A stretch of 64,000 nucleotides of DNA. Source: Staphylococcus schweitzeri. Lineage in GTDB: Bacteria; Bacillota; Bacilli; Staphylococcales; Staphylococcaceae. Shown here in pieces: positions 37,158 to 47,554 of the stretch (position 1 is its first letter; each line of letters opens with the position of its first letter). Made by a program: the position numbers and the translations under genes. Under the pieces are notes generated by a model. The model worked only from the letters and a program-made list of their open reading frames with translations. It was not told the DNA's origin and did no database searches. Where the stretch lies: the NCBI RefSeq assembly GCF_002902405.1, contig NZ_PPQS01000051.1:1-64000 (forward strand). The letters run 5' to 3'.

Positions 37158-37295
37158 TGTGCGGATAAACGAACTAATTGCATAAAATTTATTTTAAAAT
37201 ATCGATAACAAAACGTTAAGCGAATGACATGACGGTAATCTAAAGTTACTTGCGTTTTTGTTTTCTTCAAATTTAAATTTTAAGGAGTGTTTTCA

Positions 37296-37430
37296 ATGGA
37301 AGGTTTATTCAACGCAATTAAAGATACAGTAACTGCAGCAATCAATAATGATGGAGCAAAATTAGGCACAAGCATTGTGAATATCGTTGAAAATGGCGTA
37401 GGTTTACTAGCTAAATTATTCGGATTCTAA
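37296..37430 (+). CDS. psmB1: Phenol-soluble modulin beta 1
   Basis: This 44-aa amphipathic peptide (MEGLFNAIKDTVTAAIN... GVGLLAKLFGF) is exported without a signal peptide by the Pmt ABC exporter. Beta-type PSMs are surfactants involved in biofilm structuring and are weakly cytolytic. TAAGGAG lies 9 nt before the ATG. It is followed by psmB2 after 56 bp. Confidence 0.95.
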   Translation: MEGLFNAIKDTVTAAINNDGAKLGTSIVNIVENGVGLLAKLFGF

Positions 37431-37486
37431 TTCCAATATGTTATGAAAGTGATTTATATTAACTTAAGGGCGAGGGAGAGATAACA

Positions 37487-37621
37487 ATGACTGGTTTAGC
37501 AGAAGCAATTGCAAATACAATACAAGCTGCACAACATCATGATAGTGTGAAATTAGGGACAAGTATCGTAGATATTGTTGCTAATGGTGTAGCATTAATA
37601 GGGAAAATATTCGGATTCTAA
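37487..37621 (+). CDS. psmB2: Phenol-soluble modulin beta 2
   Basis: This 44-aa paralogue of PSM-beta1 shares KLGTSIV, an NGV motif and the terminal FGF. Here it reads TIQAAQHHD and ALIGKIFGF, slightly different from the S. aureus peptide I remember. GGGAGAG precedes the ATG. The operon ends in a strong terminator. Confidence 0.95.
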   Translation: MTGLAEAIANTIQAAQHHDSVKLGTSIVDIVANGVALIGKIFGF

Positions 37622-37646
37622 TATCGGAATGAAATATAGTTAATCC

Positions 37647-37690
37647 AAACTGAGTGAACATCCTTAAAAGAGAGGCACTCAGTTTTTTTG
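37647..37690 (+). terminator. psm-beta terminator
   Basis: AAACTGAGTG and CACTCAGTTT form a perfect 10-bp stem followed by TTTTTG. Confidence 0.88.
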
Positions 37691-37749
37691 TTTGCAGAAA
37701 ATCAAACCTCTGTTAAGATTTATTTAGACTATCAGAACATAGGAGATGG

Positions 37750-38451
37750 GTGGACTTGGGATATAAAAATATTTTAATAGACTTTGATGACACAATTGTA
37801 GACTTTTATGATGCGGAAGAATGGGCATTTTATTACATGGCTAATCTATTTAATCATAAAGCAACAAAGGATGATTTTTTAACATTTAAAAAAATCAATC
37901 ACCAACATTGGGAAGCTTTTCAACAAAATAAATTAACGAAGTCTGAAGTATTATCAGAACGATTTGTGAATTACTTCAAACATCATCAAATGGAAATAGA
38001 TGGACATCGTGCAGATGTTTTGTTCAGAAAAGGTTTAGCAGAAGCAAAAATCAAATATTTTGATCAAACATTAGAAACTATCATTGAGCTTTCGGAGAAG
38101 CATAATTTGTATATTGTGACTAATGGGGTTACAGAAACGCAAAAAAGAAGACTAAATCAAACGCCACTTCATAAATATTTTAAAAATATTTACATTTCTG
38201 AAGAAACTGGACATCAAAAACCGAGTCCTGACTTTTTTAATTATGTATTTAATGATATTGGTGAAACTGAAAGAAAGGATTCAATTATAGTTGGAGATTC
38301 ATTAACCTCTGACATACTTGGTGGCATCAATGCAGGGATTGCAACATGTTGGTTTAATTTTAGGGGTTTTGAACCAAACTTTGAAATAATACCAGATTAT
38401 GAAATTAATTCATGGACGCAATTAAAAGGAATTGTAGACAAAGAAAATTAA
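37750..38451 (+). CDS. HAD-superfamily hydrolase (YjjG-type)
   Basis: This 233-aa cytoplasmic phosphatase has HAD motif I FDDTIVDF (12-19) with the nucleophilic Asp, motif II VTNGVT, motif III Lys in HQKPSP, and motif IV GDSLTSDI. It resembles YjjG/YfnB nucleotidases that dephosphorylate dUMP/dTMP-like or flavin nucleotides; the substrate is not certain. GTG at 37750 lies only 4 nt from AGGAG, so the in-frame TTG at 37756 is an alternative start two codons later. It converges on the GNAT gene. Confidence 0.87.
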   Translation: MDLGYKNILIDFDDTIVDFYDAEEWAFYYMANLFNHKATKDDFLTFKKINHQHWEAFQQNKLTKSEVLSERFVNYFKHHQMEIDGHRADVLFRKGLAEAKIKYFDQTLETIIELSEKHNLYIVTNGVTETQKRRLNQTPLHKYFKNIYISEETGHQKPSPDFFNYVFNDIGETERKDSIIVGDSLTSDILGGINAGIATCWFNFRGFEPNFEIIPDYEINSWTQLKGIVDKEN

Positions 38452-38469
38452 GCATTTTAATTTAGATAT

Positions 38470-38514
38470 AAAAAGGACACTACGAAAAATTAAAATTCAA
38501 TTAATCGTAGTGTC
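38470..38514 (-). terminator. Terminator between convergent HAD and GNAT genes
   Basis: GACACTACGA and TCGTAGTGTC form a perfect 10-bp stem. A T5 run on the minus strand favours termination of the GNAT gene; it may work weakly for the other. Confidence 0.75.
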
Positions 38515-38527
38515 GAATATTGATATC

Positions 38528-38968
38528 TTATGGTTTCCACAGTAAGACATCATGACCTTCTATATTTTTAGCTTCCACATCTGTAAATCCATGATGTAAA
38601 AAGAAATCCTTTGAATCATTTCTTCCAATCGCTTTAATTGGCATATTAAAGCTTTTTGCAAAATCAATTAGTTTTGTAGCATACCCTCTGTTTTGATATT
38701 TTGGCAATACTTCTAACTTCCATAATAATAAATAATCGTCAAAATCTGGGAAGTAAATTTCTTCGACATCACCTTTTTTTAGTAATGCCATTCTAGCCCC
38801 TAATTGATCTCCGACAAATATGCCATAAAATGGTGAATCTGAACTTGCATCAATCATTTGACCATTTAATTCGTTGACCATATATAAGTCTTTGTTGCCA
38901 AATTCTCTAAAGTTCTCGAATAATTCGTCAGTTTTGTAATTAATTTCAAGACGTTTGATTTCACTCAT
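38528..38968 (-). CDS. GNAT-family N-acetyltransferase
   Basis: This 146-aa acetyl-CoA-dependent transferase has the central GNAT signature LEVLPKYQNRGYATKLIDFA (about 92-111), including the Q/RxxGY pyrophosphate loop. A beta-strand with FFLHHGFTDV lies near the end. The acceptor substrate is unknown. It matches the length of a conserved staphylococcal putative acetyltransferase located before bshC. AAGGGGTAG precedes the ATG. Confidence 0.85.
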   Translation of the reverse strand: MSEIKRLEINYKTDELFENFREFGNKDLYMVNELNGQMIDASSDSPFYGIFVGDQLGARMALLKKGDVEEIYFPDFDDYLLLWKLEVLPKYQNRGYATKLIDFAKSFNMPIKAIGRNDSKDFFLHHGFTDVEAKNIEGHDVLLWKP

Positions 38969-39162
38969 ATTTATCTACCCCTTATTTGTTTACTACTATT
39001 ATTATACATTAAACCACTTGTGTTTTTCATTGATTTGAAAATGTAAAACAATGAATATTATAAATTTTCCATGATTAAATTGATTTTCAAGCCGTAAAAT
39101 TGTCAATCACCGGTATAGACTTTATACTATAGTTTGTAATCGCGTACTTAAGGAGAAAAAAC

Positions 39163-40776
39163 ATGGACTGTAAAGTAGTTAGTTTAAATGAAAAAGATCA
39201 GTTTATACCAAAATTAAAGAGCAGTGACCCTGTAATAACAGGATTATTTCAATATGATGCAGCTCAACAAACTAGTTTTGAAAAAAGGATGTCTAAAGAA
39301 AATAATGGAAGAGAAGCGGCATTAGCGAATGTTATTCGTGAATATATGAGTGATTTAAAGCTTTCTAGTGAACAAGAATTAAACATACAACATTTAGCTA
39401 ATGGTTCAAAAGTTGTGATTGGTGGACAACAAGCAGGGCTTTTCGGGGGACCATTGTATACATTCCATAAAATATTTTCAATCATTACTTTATCTAAGGA
39501 ATTAACGGATACACATAAGCAACAAGTAATACCAGTTTTTTGGATTGCAGGAGAAGATCATGATTTCGATGAAGTGAATCATACATTTGTTTATAACGAA
39601 AATCATGGGTCGCTGCATAAGGTTAAATATCATACAATGGAGATGCCAGAGACGACTGTCTCTAGATATTATCCTGATAAGGCTGAGTTGAAACAAACTT
39701 TAAAAACGATGTTCATTCATATGAAAGAAACTGTTCATACACAAGGTCTACTGGAGATTTGTGACAGAATTATTGACCAATATGACTCGTGGACTGATAT
39801 GTTTAAAGCACTACTGCATGAAACATTTAAAGCATATGGCGTTCTATTTATAGATGCGCAGTTTGAGCTGTTAAGAAAAATGGAAGCGCCTATGTTTAAA
39901 AAGATTTTGAAAAAACATCAGTTGCTTGATGATGCTTTTAGAGCAACACAACAACGTACTCAAAATCAAGGCTTGAAGGCGATGATACAAACAGATACAA
40001 ATGTTCATTTATTCTTACATGATGAAAATATGCGTCAATTAGTTTCGTATGATGGTAAGCATTTTAAATTAAATAAAACAGATAAGACATATATAAAGGA
40101 AGAAATTATAAATATTGCGGAAAATCAACCTGAATTATTTTCTAATAATGTAGTGACAAGACCATTAATGGAAGAATGGCTATTTAACACAGTGGCATTT
40201 ATTGGAGGACCCAGTGAAATTAAGTACTGGGCTGAACTAAAAGATGTATTTGAACTGTTTGATGTTGAAATGCCTATCGTTATGCCAAGGCTTAGAATTA
40301 CTTATTTAAATGACCGTATTGAAAAATTACTTTCGAAATACAATATTCCATTAGAAAAAGTGTTAGTCGATGGTGTTGAAGGAGAAAGAAGTAAGTTTAT
40401 TAGAGAACAAGCATCACAACAATTTATTGAAAAGGTAGAAGGTATGATTGAACAACAGCGTCGTCTTAACCAAGACTTATTAGATGAAGTGGCGGGGAAT
40501 CAAAATAATATTAACCTTGTGAATAAAAATAATGAAATTCATATACAACAGTATGATTATTTGTTAAAACGTTATCTTTTAAACATTGAAAGAGAAAACG
40601 ACATCAGTATGAAGCAATTTAGAGAAATTCAAGAAACACTCCACCCAATGGGCGGATTACAAGAACGTGTATGGAATCCACTTCAAATTTTGAATGATTT
40701 TGGGATAGATGTGTTCAAGCCCTCCACCTATCCACCACTTTCTTACACTTTTGATCATATTGTTATAAAACCTTAG
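39163..40776 (+). CDS. bshC: Bacillithiol synthase (cysteine-adding enzyme)
   Basis: This 537-aa cytoplasmic protein catalyses the last step of bacillithiol synthesis, adding cysteine to GlcN-malate. Features are the Rossmann-like N-half with [20 protein letters not shown] (about 85-104), [17 protein letters not shown] (about 124-140), an extended coiled-coil arm (about 420-500), and the conserved [14 protein letters not shown] near the C-terminus. Length equals the YllA/BshC family. AAGGAGAAAAAAC precedes the ATG. It stands directly upstream of the mraZ cluster but has its own terminator. Confidence 0.95.
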   Translation: MDCKVVSLNEKDQFIPKLKSSDPVITGLFQYDAAQQTSFEKRMSKENNGREAALANVIREYMSDLKLSSEQELNIQHLANGSKVVIGGQQAGLFGGPLYTFHKIFSIITLSKELTDTHKQQVIPVFWIAGEDHDFDEVNHTFVYNENHGSLHKVKYHTMEMPETTVSRYYPDKAELKQTLKTMFIHMKETVHTQGLLEICDRIIDQYDSWTDMFKALLHETFKAYGVLFIDAQFELLRKMEAPMFKKILKKHQLLDDAFRATQQRTQNQGLKAMIQTDTNVHLFLHDENMRQLVSYDGKHFKLNKTDKTYIKEEIINIAENQPELFSNNVVTRPLMEEWLFNTVAFIGGPSEIKYWAELKDVFELFDVEMPIVMPRLRITYLNDRIEKLLSKYNIPLEKVLVDGVEGERSKFIREQASQQFIEKVEGMIEQQRRLNQDLLDEVAGNQNNINLVNKNNEIHIQQYDYLLKRYLLNIERENDISMKQFREIQETLHPMGGLQERVWNPLQILNDFGIDVFKPSTYPPLSYTFDHIVIKP

Positions 40777-40791
40777 AATATCAAGGGTTTA

Positions 40792-40829
40792 GCCCGATTT
40801 ATCTTTTTGATAAATCGGGCATTTTTTTG
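40792..40829 (+). terminator. bshC terminator
   Basis: A perfect 12-bp stem, GCCCGATTTATC / GATAAATCGGGC, with a T5 loop, followed by ATTTTTTTG. Confidence 0.92.
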
Positions 40830-40865
40830 TTTTTTAAAATAAATTTCACAAATTTTGTATAAATA

Positions 40866-40890
40866 GTGGTGGATAGTGGGGAGATGTGGT
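40866..40890 (+). promoter_or_regulatory. MraZ operator repeats
   Basis: GTGG occurs at 40866, 40876 and 40886 (GTGGTG, GTGGGG, GTGGTA), exactly one helical turn apart, 30-54 bp before mraZ. MraZ in other bacteria binds three or four such direct repeats in its own promoter. Autoregulation of the division cluster is inferred. Confidence 0.7.
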
Positions 40891-40919
40891 AAATTATATA
40901 TAAGGTGAGGTGATAAAAA

Positions 40920-41351
40920 ATGTTCATGGGAGAATACGATCATCAATTGGATACAAAAGGACGTATGATTATACCGTCCAAGTTTCGTTATGATTTAAAT
41001 GAGCGTTTTATTATCACAAGAGGCCTTGATAAATGTTTATTCGGTTACACTTTAGACGAATGGCAACAGATAGAAGAGAAAATGAAAACCTTACCTATGA
41101 CAAAAAAAGACGCACGTAAGTTTATGCGTATGTTCTTCTCTGGTGCTGTTGAAGTTGAACTTGATAAACAAGGGCGTATTAATATCCCTCAAAATTTGAG
41201 AAAATACGCTAATTTAACTAAAGGATGTACAGTAATCGGTGTATCAAATCGTATTGAGATTTGGGACAGAGAAACTTGGAATGATTTCTATGAAGAATCT
41301 GAAGAAAGTTTCGAAGATATTGCTGAAGATTTAATAGATTTTGATTTTTAA
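40920..41351 (+). CDS. mraZ: Transcriptional regulator MraZ
   Basis: This 143-aa DNA-binding protein with a duplicated AbrB-like (SpoVT-AbrB) fold forms ring-shaped oligomers. Both half motifs are present: [14 protein letters not shown] (about 9-22) and [14 protein letters not shown] (about 81-94). It leads the division and cell-wall cluster. GGTGAGGTG precedes the ATG, and the three GTGG repeats upstream fit self-regulation. Confidence 0.96.
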   Translation: MFMGEYDHQLDTKGRMIIPSKFRYDLNERFIITRGLDKCLFGYTLDEWQQIEEKMKTLPMTKKDARKFMRMFFSGAVEVELDKQGRINIPQNLRKYANLTKGCTVIGVSNRIEIWDRETWNDFYEESEESFEDIAEDLIDFDF

Positions 41352-41366
41352 AATGGAGGAATTGAA

Positions 41367-42302
41367 GTGTTTCATCATATCAGCGTTATGTTAAACGAAA
41401 CCATTGATTATTTAAATGTAAAAGAAGATGGTGTGTACATTGACTGTACGCTAGGTGGAGCAGGACATGCCCTTTATTTACTAAATCAATTAAATGACGA
41501 AGGTAGATTAATAGCAATTGATCAAGATCAAACAGCTATTGATAATGCTAAAGAAGTACTGAAAGATCATTTACACAAAGTGACTTTCGTTCATAGTAAC
41601 TTTCGTGAATTAACTAACATTTTAAATGACTTAAATATTGAAAAAGTAGACGGAATATACTATGACTTGGGAGTTTCAAGTCCACAATTAGATATTCCTG
41701 AGCGAGGGTTCAGCTATCATCATGATGCAACGTTAGATATGCGTATGGATCAAACTCAAGAATTAACGGCATATGACATCGTAAACAATTGGTCATATGA
41801 AGCGTTAGTAAAGATTTTTTATCGCTATGGCGAGGAAAAATTTTCAAAACAGATAGCTCGAAGAATCGAAGCACATCGCGAACAACAACCAATAACAACA
41901 ACATTAGAATTAGTTGACATTATAAAAGAAGGTATTCCTGCAAAAGCAAGAAGAAAAGGCGGACATCCTGCAAAACGAGTATTTCAAGCACTACGAATTG
42001 CAGTAAACGATGAATTGTCAGCTTTTGAAGATTCAATAGAACAAGCGATTGAATTAGTGAAAGTAGACGGCAGGATTTCGGTAATCACTTTCCATTCTTT
42101 AGAAGATCGTTTATGCAAACAGGTGTTCCAAGAATATGAAAAAGGTCCAGAGGTACCAAGAGGATTACCAGTTATACCAGAAGCATATACACCTAAGTTA
42201 AAGCGTGTTAATCGTAAACCGATTACCGCTACAGAAGAAGATTTAGATGACAATAACAGAGCACGAAGCGCGAAATTACGTGTAGCTGAAATACTTAAAT
42301 AA
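41367..42302 (+). CDS. rsmH: 16S rRNA m4C1402 methyltransferase
   Basis: This 311-aa SAM-dependent enzyme (MraW) methylates N4 of C1402 in 16S rRNA. Motifs are [16 protein letters not shown] (about 24-39, SAM site), [20 protein letters not shown] (about 99-109) and SFHSLEDR. The start is GTG after GGAGGA. It lies 15 bp after mraZ in the usual order. Confidence 0.96.
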   Translation: MFHHISVMLNETIDYLNVKEDGVYIDCTLGGAGHALYLLNQLNDEGRLIAIDQDQTAIDNAKEVLKDHLHKVTFVHSNFRELTNILNDLNIEKVDGIYYDLGVSSPQLDIPERGFSYHHDATLDMRMDQTQELTAYDIVNNWSYEALVKIFYRYGEEKFSKQIARRIEAHREQQPITTTLELVDIIKEGIPAKARRKGGHPAKRVFQALRIAVNDELSAFEDSIEQAIELVKVDGRISVITFHSLEDRLCKQVFQEYEKGPEVPRGLPVIPEAYTPKLKRVNRKPITATEEDLDDNNRARSAKLRVAEILK

Positions 42303-42315
42303 GGAGCAATTTATA

Positions 42316-42717
42316 ATGGCTGTAGAAAAAGTGTACCAACCATATGACGAACAAGTTTATAATAGTATACCGAAGCAACAACCACAAACTAAGCCCGAAA
42401 AGAAGACTGTTTCGAGAAAAGTGGTTGTACAATTAACTAAATTTGAAAAAGTTTTATACATAACTTTGATTACTGTAATTGCTATGTTAAGTATTTATAT
42501 GCTATCTTTAAAAATGGATGCGTATGATACGCGAGGAAAGATTGCAGATTTAGATTATAAAATAGATAAACAATCAAGTGAAAACAGTGCTTTACAATCT
42601 GAAATCAAAAAGAATTCTTCTTATGAACGCATATACGAAAAGGCTAAGAAACAGGGGATGAGCCTTGAGAACGATAATGTAAAGGTAGTGCGTAGTAATG
42701 GCGAAGCAAAAAATTAA
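42316..42717 (+). CDS. ftsL: Cell division protein FtsL
   Basis: This 133-aa bitopic divisome protein has a basic cytoplasmic tail (1-45), one membrane helix (about 46-66, LYITLITVIAMLSIYML) and an extracellular coiled coil. It works with DivIB and DivIC in the septal complex. It overlaps pbpA by 20 bp. AAGGAGCAAT precedes the ATG. Confidence 0.92.
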   Translation: MAVEKVYQPYDEQVYNSIPKQQPQTKPEKKTVSRKVVVQLTKFEKVLYITLITVIAMLSIYMLSLKMDAYDTRGKIADLDYKIDKQSSENSALQSEIKKNSSYERIYEKAKKQGMSLENDNVKVVRSNGEAKN

Positions 42718-44932
42718 AATTAAAAAAAATAAAATAGGGGCAGTCCTACTTGTTGGTTTATTCGGACTGCTCTTTTTTATATTGGTTTTAAGAATTTCAT
42801 ATATCATGATTACTGGTCATTCTAATGGTCAAGATTTAGTCATGAAGGCAAACGAAAAGTATTTAGTTAAAAATGCACAACAACCCGAACGGGGTAAGAT
42901 ATATGATCGTAATGGTAAAGTGCTAGCAGAAGATGTTGAAAGATATAAACTTGTTGCTGTTGTAGATAAAAAGGCGAGTGCCAATTCTAAAAAACCAAGG
43001 CATGTAGTTGATAAAAAGGAAACAGCTAAGAAATTGTCTACAGTCATTGATATGAAACCGGATGAAATTGAAAAAAGGCTAAGTCAAAAGAAAGTTTTTC
43101 AAATTGAGTTCGGTCGTAAAGGTACAAATTTAACATATCAGGATAAATTAAAAATAGAGAAAATGAATTTGCCTGGTATTTCTTTACTGCCTGAAACAGA
43201 ACGGTTTTATCCAAATGGCAACTTTGCTTCTCACTTAATTGGTATGGCTCAAAAGAATCCAGACACTGGTGAACTAAAAGGTGCACTAGGTGTTGAAAAG
43301 ATTTTTGATAGCTACTTAAGTGGTTCAAAAGGTTCGTTAAGATATATCCATGATATTTGGGGTTATATTGCACCTAATACTAAGAAGGAGAAACAACCAA
43401 AACGTGGCGACGATGTTCATTTAACAATTGATTCAAATATACAAGTGTTTGTTGAAGAAGCGCTTGATGGCATGGTTGAAAGATATCGACCAAAAGATTT
43501 ATTTGCAGTTGTTATGGATGCTAAAACTGGTGAGATACTAGCATATAGCCAACGACCAACTTTTAATCCAGAAACCGGAAAAGACTTTGGTAAAAAATGG
43601 GCTAATGACTTATATCAAAACACTTATGAACCTGGATCAACATTCAAATCATTTGGATTAGCTGCTGCTATTCAAGAAGGCGCGTTTGATCCAAATAAAA
43701 AATATAAATCAGGTCATAGAGATATAATGGGATCTCGTATATCTGACTGGAATAGAGTTGGTTGGGGAGAAATCCCAATGTCACTTGGATTCACTTATTC
43801 ATCAAATACTTTAATGATGCATTTACAAGATTTAGTTGGTGCAGACAAAATGAAATCTTGGTATGAACGTTTTGGTTTTGGAAAATCAACTAAAGGTATG
43901 TTTGATGGTGAAGCGCCAGGACAAATTGGTTGGAGCAATGAATTACAACAAAAAACATCATCATTTGGTCAATCGACAACTGTAACGCCAGCTCAAATGT
44001 TACAAGCGCAATCTGCATTCTTTAATGATGGTAATATGTTAAAACCATGGTTTGTGAACAGCGTTGAAAATCCAGTTAGCAAAAAGCAATTTTATAAAGG
44101 TGAAAAACAAATCGCCGGTAAACCAATTACAAAAGATACTGCTGAAAAGGTAGAAAAACAGTTAGACTTGGTTGTTAATAGTAAGAAAAGTCATGCTGCA
44201 AACTATCGTATAGAAGGTTATGATATTGAAGGTAAGACTGGTACAGCTCAAGTAGCTGCTCCAAATGGTGGAGGTTATGTTAAAGGTCCAAACCCTTACT
44301 TTGTAAGCTTTATGGGTGATGCCCCTAAGAAAAACCCTAAAGTAATTGTATATGCTGGTATGAGTTTAGCTCAGAAAAATGATCAAGAAGCTTACGAATT
44401 AGGTGTTAGTAAAGCTTTTAAACCTATCATGGAAAATACTTTAAAATATTTAAATGTAGGCAAATCTAAAGACGATACTTCTAAAGCAGAGTTTAGTAAA
44501 GTGCCTGATGTTGAAGGACAAGAAAAACAAAAAGCTATTGATAATGTGAGTGCAAAATCATTAGAACCAGTTACAATTGGTTCAGGTTCACAAATTAAAG
44601 CGCAATCAGTAAAAGCTGGTAATAAAGTATTGCCACATAGCAAAGTGTTGTTATTAACTGATGGTGACGTAACAATGCCTGATATGACAGGTTGGACTAA
44701 GGAAGATGTTATTGCCTTTGAAAACTTAACAAATATTAAAGTGAATTTAAAAGGTAGTGGTTTCGTATCTCACCAGTCAATCACAAAAGGTCAAAAACTC
44801 ACTGAAAAAGACAAAATAGACGTAGAATTTTCATCAGAGAATGTAGACAGCAATTCAACTAATAATTCTGATTCGAAATCAGATGATACAAATAAATCTG
44901 ACAGTAAATCTGACAAAGATAAGTCGGAATAA
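42698..44932 (+). CDS. pbpA: Penicillin-binding protein 1, septal transpeptidase
   Basis: This 744-aa class B PBP is essential for septation. The N-terminal membrane helix lies at about 13-37. The PBP dimerisation domain follows. The transpeptidase has active-site Ser314 in STFK, then SSN (SSNTLMM) and KTG (GKTGTAQ, about 515). Two C-terminal PASTA domains (about 595-715) and a Ser/Asp/Lys-rich tail finish the protein. Its start lies inside ftsL, suggesting coupled translation. Confidence 0.96.
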   Translation: MAKQKIKIKKNKIGAVLLVGLFGLLFFILVLRISYIMITGHSNGQDLVMKANEKYLVKNAQQPERGKIYDRNGKVLAEDVERYKLVAVVDKKASANSKKPRHVVDKKETAKKLSTVIDMKPDEIEKRLSQKKVFQIEFGRKGTNLTYQDKLKIEKMNLPGISLLPETERFYPNGNFASHLIGMAQKNPDTGELKGALGVEKIFDSYLSGSKGSLRYIHDIWGYIAPNTKKEKQPKRGDDVHLTIDSNIQVFVEEALDGMVERYRPKDLFAVVMDAKTGEILAYSQRPTFNPETGKDFGKKWANDLYQNTYEPGSTFKSFGLAAAIQEGAFDPNKKYKSGHRDIMGSRISDWNRVGWGEIPMSLGFTYSSNTLMMHLQDLVGADKMKSWYERFGFGKSTKGMFDGEAPGQIGWSNELQQKTSSFGQSTTVTPAQMLQAQSAFFNDGNMLKPWFVNSVENPVSKKQFYKGEKQIAGKPITKDTAEKVEKQLDLVVNSKKSHAANYRIEGYDIEGKTGTAQVAAPNGGGYVKGPNPYFVSFMGDAPKKNPKVIVYAGMSLAQKNDQEAYELGVSKAFKPIMENTLKYLNVGKSKDDTSKAEFSKVPDVEGQEKQKAIDNVSAKSLEPVTIGSGSQIKAQSVKAGNKVLPHSKVLLLTDGDVTMPDMTGWTKEDVIAFENLTNIKVNLKGSGFVSHQSITKGQKLTEKDKIDVEFSSENVDSNSTNNSDSKSDDTNKSDSKSDKDKSE

Positions 44933-45060
44933 GGTAAATTGCGGTATTAAATAAAGATAACTTGTCACTATTGAATTGTGATATAGCAATTGATAGGCAA
45001 GAATAAACAAATTCATTTAATCTTTATTATTTAGCGTTGATAGAGAATTTTAGGGTAGAC

Positions 45061-45109
45061 GAGGTCAGGTTAACTTGTTTGTTATAAACAAACTTTTTAT
45101 ACTGGCCTC
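45061..45109. repeat. Two-part hairpin between pbpA and mraY
   Basis: GAGGTCA pairs with TGGCCTC (one G-U). Nested inside, GTTTGTTATAAACAAAC is a self-complementary stem. No T run follows. It could be an RNA processing or stability element within the operon; nothing else is seen in this 290-bp gap. Confidence 0.5.
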
Positions 45110-45222
45110 TTATACCGTGATGAGATAAATATTTAAAAAATGATAACAACTTTGTTTATTAAATTGAAAAATTGATAATATATTAATGATTAAAAAGTCT
45201 GGATTAAGAAGAGGAGATAATT

Positions 45223-46188
45223 ATGATTTTTGTATATGCGTTTTTAGCGCTAGTCATCACTTTTGTTTTAGTACCTGTATTAATACCTACATTAAAAAGA
45301 ATGAAATTCGGACAGAGTATCCGTGAAGAAGGTCCACAAAGCCACATGAAAAAAACTGGAACACCAACAATGGGTGGCCTAACATTTTTATTAAGTATTG
45401 TGATAACGTCGTTGATTGCAATTGTTTTTGTTAATGATTCAAATCCGATTTTATTATTGCTATTTGTGACAATTGGATTTGGCTTAATTGGCTTTATTGA
45501 TGATTACATCATTGTTGTTAAAAAGAATAACCAAGGTTTAACAAGTAAACAGAAATTTTTAGCGCAAATTGGAATAGCAATTATTTTCTTTGTTTTAAGT
45601 AATGTATTTCATTTGGTGAATTTTTCAACAAATATACATATTCCATTTACAAACGTAGCAATTCCATTATCTTTTGCTTATGTTATCTTTATTGTATTTT
45701 GGCAAGTTGGATTTTCTAATGCAGTAAATTTAACTGATGGATTAGACGGATTAGCTACTGGCTTATCAATTATAGGTTTTACAATATATGCAATTATGAG
45801 TTTTGTATTAGGTGAAACGGCAATTGGTATTTTCTGTATTATTATGTTGTTCGCACTTTTAGGGTTTTTACCATATAACATTAATCCGGCAAAAGTGTTT
45901 ATGGGTGATACGGGGAGTTTAGCATTAGGTGGTATTTTTGCTACAATTTCAATCATGTTAAATCAAGAGTTATCATTAATTTTTATAGGACTTGTATTTG
46001 TTATTGAAACTTTATCGGTAATGTTACAAGTAGCTAGCTTTAAGCTTACTGGAAAACGTATATTTAAAATGAGCCCGATTCATCATCATTTTGAGTTGAT
46101 TGGTTGGAGTGAATGGAAAGTTGTTACAGTATTTTGGACGGTAGGTTTAATTTCAGGTTTAATCGGATTATGGATTGGAGTGCATTAA
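45223..46188 (+). CDS. mraY: Phospho-MurNAc-pentapeptide translocase
   Basis: This 321-aa membrane enzyme with about ten helices makes lipid I from UDP-MurNAc-pentapeptide and undecaprenyl phosphate. Motifs are [14 protein letters not shown] (about 43-56), [15 protein letters not shown] with the Asp pair, [15 protein letters not shown] (about 167-181), [11 protein letters not shown] and [24 protein letters not shown] precedes the ATG. Confidence 0.97.
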   Translation: MIFVYAFLALVITFVLVPVLIPTLKRMKFGQSIREEGPQSHMKKTGTPTMGGLTFLLSIVITSLIAIVFVNDSNPILLLLFVTIGFGLIGFIDDYIIVVKKNNQGLTSKQKFLAQIGIAIIFFVLSNVFHLVNFSTNIHIPFTNVAIPLSFAYVIFIVFWQVGFSNAVNLTDGLDGLATGLSIIGFTIYAIMSFVLGETAIGIFCIIMLFALLGFLPYNINPAKVFMGDTGSLALGGIFATISIMLNQELSLIFIGLVFVIETLSVMLQVASFKLTGKRIFKMSPIHHHFELIGWSEWKVVTVFWTVGLISGLIGLWIGVH

Positions 46189-46189
46189 T

Positions 46190-47539
46190 ATGCTCAATTA
46201 TACAGGTTTGGAAAATGAAAATGTATTAGTAGTAGGTCTTGCAAAAAGTGGATATGAGTCAGCTAAATTATTAAGTAAGTTGGGCGCGAATGTAACGGTA
46301 AATGATGGTAAAGATTTATCGCAAGATGCACATGCTAAAGATTTAGAATCAATGGGGATTAAAGTCGTTAGTGGTAGCCATCCATTATCATTACTAGACA
46401 ATGAACCAATTGTTGTTAAAAATCCTGGTATACCATATACCGTTTCTATTATTGATGAAGCTGTGAAAAGGAATTTGAAAATATTAACTGAAGTAGAATT
46501 GAGTTATTTAATTTCAGAAGCGCCAATCATAGCAGTGACAGGTACTAACGGAAAAACAACAGTCACTTCTCTTATAGGAGATATGTTTAAAAAAAGTCGC
46601 TTAACAGGTAGACTTTCAGGAAATATTGGGTATGTGGCATCAAAAGTTGCGCAAGAAGTAAAACCGTCAGACTATTTGATTACTGAACTGTCATCATTTC
46701 AATTACTAGGTATTGAAAAATATAGACCGCATATCGCTATTATTACTAATATTTTCTCAGCTCATTTAGATTACCATGAAAATTTGGGAAATTATCAAAA
46801 TGCTAAAAAGCAAATTTATAAAAATCAAACTAAGGATGATTTTCTAATTTGTAATTATCATCAAAGACAAGTCATAGAATCAGAAGGTTTAAAAGCTAAA
46901 ACGTTATATTTTTCAACGCAACAAGAAGTTGATGGTATTTATATAAAAGATGGCTTTATCGTATATAAAGGAATTCGAATCATAAACACAGAAGATTTAG
47001 TATTACCAGGAGAACATAACTTAGAAAATATTTTGGCTGCGGTACTTGCTTGTATTTTAGCAGGGGTGCCTATCAAAGCGATTATTGATAGTTTGACTAC
47101 TTTTTCAGGAATTGAACATCGATTACAGTACATTGGTACAAACAGAACGAATAAGTATTATAATGACTCAAAAGCTACTAATACACTTGCAACACAATTT
47201 GCTTTGAATTCTTTTAATCAACCAATCATTTGGTTATGTGGCGGATTAGATAGAGGTAATGAATTTGATGAACTTATTCCTTACATGGAAAATGTTCGCG
47301 TAATGGTTGTATTCGGACAAACAAAAGATAAGTTTGCTAAACTAGGTAATAGTCAAGGGAAATCGGTCATTGAAGCAAACAACGTCGAAGATGCTGTTGA
47401 TAAAGTGCAAGATATTATTGAACCAAATGATGTAGTTCTGTTATCTCCAGCTTGTGCAAGTTGGGATCAATATAGTACTTTTGAAGAGCGTGGAGAGAAA
47501 TTTATTGAAAGATTCCGTGCCCATTTGCCATCTTATTAA
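46190..47539 (+). CDS. murD: UDP-MurNAc-L-Ala:D-Glu ligase
   Basis: This 449-aa cytoplasmic Mur ligase adds D-glutamate, using the product of MurI made upstream. Motifs are the N-terminal Rossmann [15 protein letters not shown], the ATP loop TGTNGKTT (about 114-121), the central HLDYH, and C-domain [10 protein letters not shown] start at ATG 46190 (MLNYTGL), 1 bp after the mraY stop and 8 nt after GGAG; five upstream codons in frame overlap mraY. Confidence 0.96.
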   Translation: MLNYTGLENENVLVVGLAKSGYESAKLLSKLGANVTVNDGKDLSQDAHAKDLESMGIKVVSGSHPLSLLDNEPIVVKNPGIPYTVSIIDEAVKRNLKILTEVELSYLISEAPIIAVTGTNGKTTVTSLIGDMFKKSRLTGRLSGNIGYVASKVAQEVKPSDYLITELSSFQLLGIEKYRPHIAIITNIFSAHLDYHENLGNYQNAKKQIYKNQTKDDFLICNYHQRQVIESEGLKAKTLYFSTQQEVDGIYIKDGFIVYKGIRIINTEDLVLPGEHNLENILAAVLACILAGVPIKAIIDSLTTFSGIEHRLQYIGTNRTNKYYNDSKATNTLATQFALNSFNQPIIWLCGGLDRGNEFDELIPYMENVRVMVVFGQTKDKFAKLGNSQGKSVIEANNVEDAVDKVQDIIEPNDVVLLSPACASWDQYSTFEERGEKFIERFRAHLPSY

Positions 47540-47554
47540 AGGGTGTGAGTATTG

